A program made the translations under genes and the position numbers. 64,000 nucleotides of DNA from Globodera rostochiensis (taxonomy: Eukaryota; Nematoda; Chromadorea; Rhabditida; Heteroderidae), in assembly GCA_018350325.1 (NCBI GenBank), contig JAEVLN010000008.1, forward strand, positions 124,001-188,000. Direction: 5' to 3'. Under the pieces are notes generated by a model. It did not search any database and was not told the origin of the DNA. It saw nothing but the letters and a program-made list of their open reading frames with translations. Below, one piece after another: positions 34,645-45,500 of this stretch (positions within the stretch are counted from its first letter, which is position 1; every line of letters begins with the position of its first letter).

Positions 34645-37600
34645 CTGAAAAGTGATATTTTTATTATTTTGAAGAAATTTTGTCCAACGACTTTTCGTCA
34701 AAAAACAACTAATTATCCTTTTTCCGTATTTTAATTTTATTTTAACCCGCTGGTCTCTCCCTATTTAAATTATGTGTATTGTGTAAGTAAATGCAATAAA
34801 ATTGTGCAAAATTATTCTTGGCCATATTTTATGGCTTTTATTCTTTCACACTTTTGCACATCCGTTGCCCATTTTATTGGTCCTTATACGACCCGCCATT
34901 CAAATACATTTAAGTTACTGAGCCACATTAAAAAATACTCCAAAATATATTTTAAAAAATTATGAAATAAAATTATAGCTAACGTAAAAAATGTTTTTGC
35001 TTCCGGCGCCTGTGAACGGAGTGACCGACAAAAAATGCGACAAAATGATTCATTCGGGTGCGTTTCAAAATAAAATGAATAAATTTAAAACAAAATTCTA
35101 AATTTTATTTCTTAAAAGTTATTTTTTAGAAATTCTTTCCTTTTCTGCCCAAATTTTCAATTTTATTTGCTTTTACTTTTTTTTCGTCAATGCAGCCTTA
35201 AAAATTGATATTTTCTGAAGGGCTGAGCGCATATTTATATTGTATTTGCACAGAGCTGTTCAAGCACTTCCCCAATTTCCTTGGTTGGTGACGAATCGCT
35301 GTTTTCTGCCGATGATCTGACTCACCCCGTCCCTTCCAATCACAAGCAATTCATCCCCCCCCCTCCCCCTTCTTCGAATTGATCGATTCAAATGTATGGC
35401 CATCATCCCTTCGGGGGAGGAATGCTTCTCACGGATTCCCCTCCCGGTAACAAAAAAGCCCTTAATATTCGGACTTTTTCCCGATGAAATCATCACCACT
35501 TCCCTTCCACCCCTCATTACACTTCCAGCACGCGTTCATCAAAAAGTTCATCTTCCTGGAGGTGTCCCCCCCCCCTCCTCCTCCTCCTCCTCTTCCTTCA
35601 CATTGCTCGGATGAATGACTCTTCCGGTAAAATCCCTCACTTCCCACCCCTCGGGGGATGGATGAAGGAAGATTGTGTCCTCCTTTCTCTCCATCTGTTG
35701 TTTGTGTATCATCCGTTTCTTCCACCACTCCCCCCCCCCACCTTCCCATCACATTTTTCGTCTTCGACGACGGTTTTCAACCCCCGGGGAGGGGGGGGGG
35801 GCAGGGGGGACGTGGAGAAGATGGGCAAAGAGCAGCAGACCAATGAGACGCCCTCCTCCGCCCCCTTAACCCCGTCTTGCCACAAAATTGTTATATGCAT
35901 CGATTCGGGGAAAAGCCACTCAAATTGATTGCCAATCCACTTCTAGCGGGGAATGTGTTTGACCCATTCTCTCCGCCGGAGGGGCGGCGGAAGATTTTTG
36001 TGCAATTACGACGCTAATTACATTACATATGTAAGTAAGTACATATGTATGTACAGAAGCCAATTTCCCAACCAATATTTGGTCCACATAACACTTACAA
36101 ATTAGGTGGGCGGCAGAATTTGGTTGGCTTCACTTGATTGAAAGTAATTTCAAAAAAATATTCAAATTATTTTAAATCGTTGTCCCGAAAGTAACAATTT
36201 TGTTCTTTTCAACTAAAAAGATTTGCATTCCAAATAAATGTTATGCCCATGTCTTATCATTTATTACGGGGGATGGGATTTATATGCATTTGCATATTTT
36301 TAGTGCAATTAAGTTTCAATTAAATTAGCTTAAAATTATGTTTGGTCTTTTGAAAATGCATATTTTGGCACTTTTTGTCTAAAGATTCTTTAACAAAAAC
36401 GCAATTAAAACAACGAAATTTTGCATATTTTAAGGATTTCAAAGCGCATTTTTGCTATTTTGGCAATTAAAAATGCATATGTTGGCCATTTTTGTGCATA
36501 TAAATGCTTAAAATTTGGGTTATTGAGCCAATAACTTTCTGACAACTCTCAGGGCTGATCAATTAAAGTCCAAAGTCTTTGTAAATTTAAATTACGAAGG
36601 CTGGAGGATGGAGGAGACTTTATCATCTTTTTAGTGCCTTCTTATCGTTAATTTTGCTTTTTGATGGAAGCTTTTTTTGTCGTTCCATTCGATTGCGTTT
36701 TCTTTGCTATTTATTCCATTTTTGTATTATTTACGTTTTTTTATCTTTTTGCTTATTGTGTACGCACGACGCGACGAGCGATAAAAGTGATGGACAGCAG
36801 GGGCCACAGCCTCCACGCCACGTTTTGCTGTACCTCAACGAACATCACCAGCTAACAACAGCAACAATTCACACATCAAAAAGCAATTCCCCCCTAAATC
36901 GTGTGCATTTTTCATTGCCTAAATTCAAATCTTTGGCATTGTGCCACAATCCGAGGACATAAAGCAATTTGCCTGAAGGCAGCACAATCTAACAAAATCA
37001 CCACAAGGCATATTCATTCATTCCCTCATCGCATCACACTGCCCAAGCTCGTCATTCACAACAGTCAGTGGCATAAATGCCAAAATCATGAAAAAAGAAA
37101 AAATCCTACAAATGTAGCCTTAGCGCGCTTCCATCTTTTAATGTTTGTTGGAAAAATGCCAAAATTAGAAGAATTTCTGGCTCTAATTATTTTGTCCAAA
37201 TTGTGTAAAAGCTCACTCACTATAATCACTCGTCGATGGGTGGTAATCGTCGCCGAAAATGGTCTCCAAATTGGGCTTTGATAGGGCGCGGCTTATTCCC
37301 TTCAAATCCGAAAGTGCGAAACATTCAATGAATGAATGCATAATCCAAACATTTCATGCAAATTTTGAGCTTTCAGCAACGATTTTTCATTTAAATTCCA
37401 AAAATCGATTACAAAATTTATTGCTAATTTAGCCCCGTTCAATCGCTTTAAAAAAGTGGCGCGACTTGTGATTTGTTTTAAATCCGTTCTTTCCGATTCT
37501 GTCCTCAATTCTCCAATTTTTCGCTCCATTTTTTTTTGGAATGTCAACAAAAATAATACACCGATAATTTCACTTATAATTATTTTTCAAATTTCTACAA

Positions 37601-40600
37601 AATTTTCGAAGAATTCAGACAAATTTTTTTTTTCCTTTTGAGTTCAATTTGCTGTTTAAATTTGCAAAGTTTCGCATTCCCTAAACTGTCTCAGTCATCG
37701 TCAACAAATCGCCGTCCGTCTCCGTTCCGTCCACCGACCGCCCGTATTCCCCAACACCGCCAAAGTGCCTTTCCGTTGAGAGCCTTCAACTGCCGTCGGC
37801 AGCAAAAGTGCCAATGTCCGCAGCCTCCGGCCAAACCCATCGACGGATTGTTATCGGTGCCGGAATGCCAACGCCGCATCGAAGTCGGCCGCCGTTGCGT
37901 TTTGATCGCACATTTCTGGAGGAACGCGACAACCAATTGAAGCTGATCCAATTGGCATGTGATTGGGGATTTGAGCCGGTTGTTCTGCGACGTTATATCG
38001 GACGAAAATGGGCTTTAACGGAATAAACTAAGCCAAAATTGATCAAAAATCCGATCAAATCGTGACCATAAGCAATTTCCAGCTGTGTGGTCTGGTCGCC
38101 TTTCTGCTGACCGTCCAATGCTGGCCAAATCCGCTGTTTCCCTACTGTTTGGGTCGTATTGTCAACTTCTTCCAGCTGTTCAACGCCGTCTGTGTCCATG
38201 GCTTCTTCCTGCTCGGCACTTTCTTCCTGGCACTGGCACATTTGTTCAGTGCTCCGGATGCCTTTTACTACTACAACTTTTCGCTTTTGGTACGCTTGTT
38301 TTAAGGTTTTGGCTTTTTTGAGAGATTTAATCGCTTTCATCAAAGTAAAAATTTACTTAAAATTTATTTTTATAAAAATAGAAATTTGTCATTTTACTAA
38401 CAATTTGCAAATATATTTTTAGGAACAATTCTATTGCGGTTTGGCCAGCGTCATGTACTTGATTGGCTCTGTGTTCGCCATTTTGAACATGTCCCGGGCC
38501 ATATTCGCGCTACTTTGGTTTTTCCATTTGGTAACATTTTTGCAAATTCTTCTCAAAATATGTGAAAATTTTGGCAAATTTTCAGTTTGTAACGCTGGCC
38601 TGTTTGGGCCTTTACACTTTCGACCTCTGGACCAGATGGAAGCGGGACAAGCAGTTCAAGAAGGATCAGCAACACAACCAGTCCGCCTACATCACTTGAC
38701 CATATCACATTGTTTTTACCCTCCCTCTTCACTTTTATATCACGGCGTATATATTTACTACAAAATTTATTTTTGGTAATTACCATTCATTTTTTTGATA
38801 TAAAAATTATATTATTTCGGAGTTTTTCAGAGAATAATTGCCGAACTTTTCGCCAGAATTTTATATTCAAATTTCTGGATGTACAATTTTTTTCTTTCCC
38901 ACCTTTTGTTTCGCCGGACAACGATTTTTTGCGAGTCGGTGACGCCGCGGGCGATGGACGCGTCGAGGGCAGTCGCTTTTGCGGACTCCGGGACGGCGAG
39001 CGTTGGTGCGCGACACAACGACGGGACGGCGAATGTTCGCCGGCATCGTCTGATGATGGCCTCGGCCCAATATTGTTCATCAACAGCGGCGCCATCTTTG
39101 GCTCCACAGCCATTTCTAAAAGCATAAAAATTGTCAAATTTGAATATTAATTATAAAAAGTGGTTTTTAGTGAGCTGAAAATAAAACTCTTTGAAAAATC
39201 GTTCAATTTTAACTTTACCCGAATTTGCGTTTGCATTTGCGCTCCTTCTCCGCGTGGATGTCACACGACTCAGCGTGTTCGACTCCAGGATGGACGACTG
39301 TGCATGTCGCCGAAATTGAAGACGGACCTAAACATCGCGCAATCATTGTTTTTTATGCAAAAATATAAAAACTTTCCACAAAAACTTTCGAATAATGCTC
39401 AAAATCATGAGTTTTTTGTTTCTGCATGAGTTGAACGAAAAAGACACGCAATTGTCCTGCTCCCTCCCCCCCCCCCCCCCCGGCGTCATTCACCTGCTCC
39501 GCTGGCAAAACGCGCCGTCGCTTTCGTGGCAACTTTTCACGGGCCTGCGAGTGGGAATAGAACATGGCAAAGTTGGACACGATGACGGGCACCGGCAAAG
39601 CGATGGTCAACACGCCCATCACGGCACAAAGACTGCCCACCAAACGGCCGAGGTGTGTCTGAAGCAAAGTTTCCGTGTACAGCAGCAGCTTATTTATGTA
39701 AATGATCTGATCAGTCCCAAGCCAGAGTGCTGCTGGGAGATAAGCGCCGTACTTTTTGGCTCCGACCCTTTCAAATTTGGAGTTCCCCAGCATTGTCCCA
39801 ATGATCTTTAAAGACGATTTTGTTCCTCCTGATCTGAGTGAATCATTAAAAACGATCTGAATAATTTGACTAAATTGCGATTTTAATTTGGTTTGGGTTG
39901 GTTCGGTTGACATTCACATTTTTATTTTTACCTGCGGCGTCATATCGCCATAGCCCACCTGAAATTGAATTAGCCTCGATTTGTTACTGTATTCTCTGAG
40001 TCCACAAAAATTACCGTAGTCATTGTGATCAGAGAGAACCAAAGGCCCACGGGGATGGACTATAAGTTTTTTGGAAAAAAACAATAATTTTAAACTTCAT
40101 ACGGTAAATTGATTGTTCGGGTTGGTCTCCGTCTTCTCCGCATAATAAACCAGAGTGGCGAAGATGACGACGCCCAAAATCAGAAAAAATACCTTCAAAA
40201 GAAATTAGTAAATACAAAATAAAAATTCGATTTAAAATTGTCTTCGTTTCCAAACGACAAAAAAAAGAAGTTCAAAATTAATTAATTATTATGCACCAAA
40301 AGCATCAGCTCTTTGGCGGAGGCTCGGAATGTGTGGATTAGAATCTGAAGGCCGCGGTGGTGTTGGGTGAGTTTGAACAGCCGCAGAATGCGAATCATGG
40401 ACAGAAACTCCACCAGATCCTTCGGCGCCTGGTCCTTCAACAGACGAACAAGGACGGCATCCGTGTAGAAACTGCAGTTTTTTATTGGGAATTTTAATTA
40501 TAATTCAATCCTTTCTAATTCATAGTGCCCGAATTGGGCTTTTTAAGGATTTTGTCCCTGTTTAGTGCTGTCGATAGCCTAAAAATCCCGAGATACGGGG

Positions 40601-42494
40601 CCGGGATCCCGTAAAAATCCCGGCAGGATCCCGACCGGGTACGAATGTAAAAGATCATTTTTGGTCCTTTTTCTCAGCCAAATTAAACAAATAAAAAACT
40701 TATTGGGGAAGGACCTTAGGGTGGCTACCAGGTCGATCACATTCAGCGGATATTTGAAGAATTTGAGCTTATCGGGACAGCAGATAAAGCGCACCAGAAT
40801 TTCGAAGGTGAACCAAATGTTGCACACAAATTCAATCTAAAATTAAAATCTAAAAAAAATAAAATCGCTGCAAGTGTCGCAATTTTCGTTCAAATAGCCA
40901 TCTTTCTGTGTTAAATGTTTCTATTTTCACACGTTTTTTTTACCTGGGCAAATATTTTATGTGGCTCAGTGGCGACTCGCTGCACGTTGATGGGCTGGTT
41001 GTAGTTGGAGGAGGACGCGTAAGAATGGTACTGTTGCTGTTGTTGTTGATGTTGTTGTTGATGCTGTTGTTGCTGTTGTTGATGATAGTGTTGAGGCAAT
41101 GTTGACGATGAAGTGAACTCGGTGAAGTTGCTTAAATTTTGTAGGAACAATTATTTGGAAGCATTTTTTGAAGAATTTACGAAATTTGGAGGATGGGAAT
41201 GCGAAGGCTGGGATGCGTTTTGAAGCAGAAGGAGAAGATGGATATGCAGATGAAACAAACACTGACGGAGGCCACCACCTGCGACAGAACGATGTTTTTG
41301 GGTTACAATTCTTGAAAAGCCCACTTTGGCTGCTGTGGACGAATACGGCTCGTCGAAGAGGGCCCAAATGCGTGCTGAACCAAGCCAAGTACACAACATG
41401 CACCGACCCCAAATAATTTTGGGGCCATGTTTCAAAATATATTTTCATAAATTTTAATAAGAATTGTTTCGATTTAAAAGGTAAACCGACTGAAAAATAT
41501 GAATTTAGGAATGATTCAAAATTAACCATCCTTACCACAAATTGAGTTAAGAATTTTAGTTTTTTTATAAATCAAAAATTTATTTCAAATTCTTTGGGCC
41601 AATCCGCGGGGGTGGCCGGCCGACTGAGACAGACGACGTGACGTACGTTTGGTGCGCATCCACCAGTTCAGTCGGCCCTCCCAGAAGGCGTCCTCCCAGC
41701 CGAACTTCTTCATCCGGTGCTGCTCCTGCGTCTGCGGGTCCTCGTCCTTCAGGTCGTCCGTGTCCAATTTGTCCAACACTGCCAGCGTCTCTTGCGTTTC
41801 CCGATGCTAAAAATTCCAATTTGAATATTTAAATTTGGGAAGTTTTTAGGCGCTAAATTCAATAAGAAAATAAACGAAATTCTCCAACTTTTTATGGCTA
41901 TTGAACTTCTAAAATCCCCCAATTAATTAATTACTTATTGATTGACGTTTTGCCCTCATTTAATTGATTTGCCCACCTGTGTGTAGGTCATCCAACAGCA
42001 CGGCTCCACCTGGTTGGCGTCCAGCCCCCAATATTCCAACTCCTCCTCAAACAACGGACCGCACACCGAAGTCGGATAGTGCAGTTTGCCCGTCCGGTAA
42101 TAGTTCAGAATCTTTTAAAATGTTTAAATATTGAAAAATTTTCAAGTCGTTTGGTTTCCTCCAGTCAATTTACATATGACACAAGTTTAGCAAAAATCAA
42201 AATTTGTTAAATAATAAAAAATTTTAATCGTTTTTATATTTAAAAAATTGTGAATGAAACAATTTCATAATTTGGGTACCTGTTCAAACACTGCCGGATG
42301 GCGGTCGAAGAAGTACTCGTTGAGCATCGGGTCGTAGTTGGACTGTGCGGGCGTCAGACGCGACAGTCGGGTGGCCGGTATCTTCTTCAGAGTGGCCTGC
42401 AAATCTTTTGTTAGCAACTATTCCCGCCAAATCTTATGACCTGGTAGGTCTCGTGTCGAATGCCGCCAACGTTGAGCACGACGCGCTCGTCCAT
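34346..42494 (-). CDS. Shaw-type (Kv3) voltage-gated potassium channel, 681 aa
   Basis: Sixteen phase-compatible exons from ATG 42494, which lies 17 nt after a TTGTCAG acceptor. Residues 1-100 form the T1 tetramerisation domain ([38 protein letters not shown]). [13 protein letters not shown] leads to S1 ([17 protein letters not shown]), a Gln/His-rich S1-S2 loop (205-267), S2 ([17 protein letters not shown]), S3, and S4 ([17 protein letters not shown]) with regularly spaced Arg/Lys. The pore reads [15 protein letters not shown] then VGYGDMTPQ, and S6 has [15 protein letters not shown]. The intracellular tail ([14 protein letters not shown], then Ser/Pro-rich [12 protein letters not shown]) is spread over three exons; the last (34346-34644) is joined only by phase. 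The family is Shaw (C. elegans egl-36/shw). It should repolarise neurons and muscle. Confidence 0.85.
34646..37694. other. Intronic/intergenic stretch without supported exons
   Basis: Within the presumed last Kv intron. It holds CT-rich and poly-C/poly-G low-complexity DNA (35340-35830), a short ACATATGTATGTACA-like near-palindrome around 36040-36055, and long AT-rich sequence. A 102-codon plus ORF at 36654-36962 has a hydrophobic start but shows no splice or codon signal that I trust. Confidence 0.5.
37695..38699 (+). CDS. Four-TM MARVEL-like membrane protein, nested in a Kv intron (5' end uncertain)
   Basis: Firm exons: 38083..38289, 38423..38530 and 38586..38699, all phase 0 and GT-AG. 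They encode TM1 [21 protein letters not shown]2 ([20 protein letters not shown]), TM3 ([18 protein letters not shown]) and TM4 ([20 protein letters not shown]), ending with a charged tail [17 protein letters not shown]. Topology and spacing fit MARVEL/MAL-like tetraspanning proteins of membrane traffic. The upstream exon (from 37695, Ser/Pro-rich [18 protein letters not shown], then [12 protein letters not shown]) joins in phase if the donor is a GC site at 37955 (giving [16 protein letters not shown]) or a weak GT site at 37979. The first in-frame Met is at 37808; an earlier exon may exist. Confidence 0.65.
39932..39958 (-). other. 27-nt microexon encoding the K+ selectivity filter
   Basis: Bounded by TTTCAG and GTAAAA, it encodes exactly nine residues, VGYGDMTPQ. 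The preceding 45-nt exon ends TMTT, so the filter TVGYGD is split between two small exons. Skipping it keeps the frame but destroys the pore. Confidence 0.85.
40574..40622. repeat. Dispersed repeat copy in a Kv intron
   Basis: The stretch GCCTAAAAATCCCGAGA...CCGGGAT(C)CCGTAAAAATCC recurs in diverged form at 60615-60661 in a nud-2-like intron. Surrounding bases are rich in CCCGG/GGGAT motifs like those at the ends of the hAT-like elements, so this is probably a relic of the same group. Confidence 0.5.
40944..41130 (-). repeat. Poly-Gln/His tract in the Kv S1-S2 loop exon
   Basis: This exon encodes the extracellular S1-S2 loop: [16 protein letters not shown] followed by interrupted Gln runs with His spacers ([17 protein letters not shown]), then [19 protein letters not shown]. 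The underlying DNA is a CAA/CAG/CAT microsatellite that stays in frame. It makes the loop longer than usual for the family. Confidence 0.8.
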
Positions 42495-42511
42495 GCACGG
42501 CACCGGCAACC

Positions 42512-45500
42512 CTGACAATGAATGGGGCGAGTCAAAAATACAAAAACAATGCCAGCCGATGCTTTACTTTCTATCACTGTACGGTAGCAATAAGTGGGTT
42601 ACTGTAGAGCAAAAATTTGGTTGTAAAATAAATGGGAGGAAGAGTATGTAATGTGTCCTAAAAAAGTGTGCATTTTTCATTTCAATTTTAAAATAATTTA
42701 ATCATTATTTATTTTAATTTTGTGTTCAAATTGATCTTTTAAACGTATAAATTGCCGAAGGGAGAATGTAAAATTTAATTAATTAAGCTGAGAAAGCCCT
42801 TTCATGAAGCTATGAAATTCCACCAGAAAACCCATTAAATGGGGGGGGGGGGGAATATTCGGGTGCCATTTATTCAATTTTTCAATTTTGAGCGCCGCAG
42901 CATTTTCCTATGGCTTCCCATTGAATGAGTTTTTTTTCTCTGAGGGGAATTTGCATTCATTGAAATGGACGCTCCCCCCGGGGCAAAATCCATCCAAAAA
43001 AGGCCGTCTCAAAATTGGCGGAACGGCTCCAAAAGCTTTTCATGAAGGAAATTTATTTTTAATGGAAAATTTTGTATAGTTTTTTATGTTGTCAAAAATC
43101 AAAACATTTTTTACAACTTTGAAGTTTCTTGCCCGACAAACCGGTAATACTCTTGAACATTCATAAAAACTATTTCAAATGATAGGGTACATCCATCCGA
43201 TGGTTCTTTCTGCGTTTTATCGAGCAAAAATCAAAATCTATTGTCCCAAAAATGAAAAATGCTTTGACCGGACTGAAAATGCTGTGCTGGGTGGGAATGT
43301 ACAACAAACACATTAACGGGTTGAACCGCTGTGGTTTGATCCGGTCGTCCGCCCTGAAGGGGACAAATGCCACGGAGGTTGGGACAGCTGTTGCCTTGCC
43401 CCTGGCAAAACAAAACAAAAAAGCCCCCGGGAGACACGGAAAACCGCCCGCCCAAAAGTCGGATGTCCGCCGTCCTAAATTTTTTGGCCCAAAAATATTG
43501 GACGAAATTGGGGGGAGGTAAGAAAATTATTTGAAAAAAGCTGTTAAATTAATACACAAAGCAGAGAGAATAAAAATAAAACAAATTTAATTTTAAAAAT
43601 TGAAATTAAAAACATTTTGTTTTAGAATTTTTGTTTAAAAATTTTGATTTCTTCCTACCGAAGCAAAAATAATTTAATGGCGGTTCATTGGCTACAAATT
43701 TCCTTGCCAATTTGATGGGAAAATGTGGAAAAAACAATTTGACGGGTTTTTGTACTTTATGCGAAAATTATTTCCATAATATTTTCCGCCACCAAATAGT
43801 TGCCAAAAACATGGCATCAAAATTATGTAAATTGAATTATTTGTGGCCCCCAGGGGATTTTTGGACGATTATGGCAATTTGACCATTGCTTTATTTAATA
43901 TTTTAATGTTGCGACTGATGAATTGTTAAAATATTTATTTATTTTCGAAATATTCTAATTATGCTAAATTTTAAAATTTCCAAGAAAAAATTTCAATACA
44001 TTTTAACTTAGTTTAAAAATTACATTTAGAAAATTTCAAAAAAGGTATTAAAAGTTGTAAATTCAATTTGCAGACAAATAAATATTCAATAAGCTGAAGC
44101 AGGCAAAGTTGAAAGCACCTTTTTATGCAAAATGTATTTTTCGCGGCTTTAAAGCAATTGATGTAATGTTAAAAAGGTGGAAAAAGAGTTAAAAATTGCG
44201 ATTTTTATAACATTTTACTGCGAAAAGTCAATTTTCAAGGGAAGTGCCCTCCAAACTCAATTTCTATGAGAAAGAATGAAGTGAAAATTTTCGGCACTTT
44301 GCTGCTTCTGCTTCTTACCGTCCCCCGTTGAATTCTAACCTCCGTGGGAAGAGAGCGAGCGGATTTTAAGGGGCTTTTTTGAAGTGATGAGAGAGGGGGG
44401 GGGGGGCTTTTTCCGGGCACACAAAGTTTCAAATTGGGTTTTTTTCTGAAATAAAACTGCTTTTGGGAGCCTAATGATGCTAAGGTTTTTTTTAATTATA
44501 AAAAGATCAAATAATTTTCTTTTTTCTTTTTTGAAAGAAAAACGAAGTTTAATCTAAATGCTAAAAATGCAAATTATCCCTCTCCGCAACAATAACAAAT
44601 TTACCTTAAAGCAAACTTCTAGGCATATTTGATTCTGAGTGGATTGTCTATTGAATAAAATTGGAAAGAAAATAACAGAGATATTTCAAGTTGTGTTTAT
44701 TTGTTATTTATTTTTCCAAACTCACGGGTTTTTGTTTTTTAATCATGTCCGGCCCTGGTAGAGGGATTGGTTGCTTTCGATTGGAAAAGGATCTTTTGTT
44801 ATCAATTCGACTGTCTCGAGCTCGTCAAGACGTATTTGGCACTATCGTCTTCACCACCCCGCCCGCCCACCGAGCCATCTCTCCTTACTTTTTGCCGTGT
44901 CTATCAGCATTTGGCTGGGCCGTCGAGAGCACACGCCGGAGCGGAGTGTGACGGGAGTGGCCAAGAACATTTCGTCGGTCGTTGGCACCGTCGTCGTCGG
45001 TGGCAAAAGTGGCAGTCGAACAGTGAGCAGAGCACGGCAATAAATGATAATTGCGCTAATGATAGGTGTGTGTTGGTTGCCGTTGCACTTTACTCACTCC
45101 TCGCCGAGTTTATGTTGAAGTGGTGGTACTGCTGCTTCCACTCTCAGACACTTCATGACGATGAAATGATAAATAGAAATAAAAATTGTACGTTTGAGAA
45201 TGTGTTGAAGGTAATTGATACGTGTTGGTGGTTGAAGGCTGGTGATTAGGGGGTCATAACAAGTGTTGCTTAAAAATGCCATTGAATTTGCAATAAGGTA
45301 ATTAAGAGGACAGTTTGTTCTTTAAACAGTCACTGCAACAAAAGCCATGCAAGTGCCATCAATTTGTTAAATGAGATTGATCCTTCGGCCATTGGATTGG
45401 CACGATGCCTGAGGTGGCGTCCAACTCAAAATTTGTTCGAAACCAAATTGTTTTGTCACCCCAATTGCCAGAGAAAAGCCGATTAGCAACTGCTCTCTGT

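Noticed and set aside
36654..36962. 102-codon plus ORF with hydrophobic start
   Set aside because: Low GC for this window's exons, no splice signals and no recognisable protein.
39353..39493. Extension of the Kv exon past PAEQ into Gly-rich sequence ([12 protein letters not shown])
   Set aside because: It is created by a 16-nt poly-C tract just past a good donor (CAG|GTGAAT), and the next exon joins in phase.
44767..45249. 160-codon plus ORF
   Set aside because: Codon use resembles random Cys/Trp-rich reading; the other frames of the same DNA are equally open.
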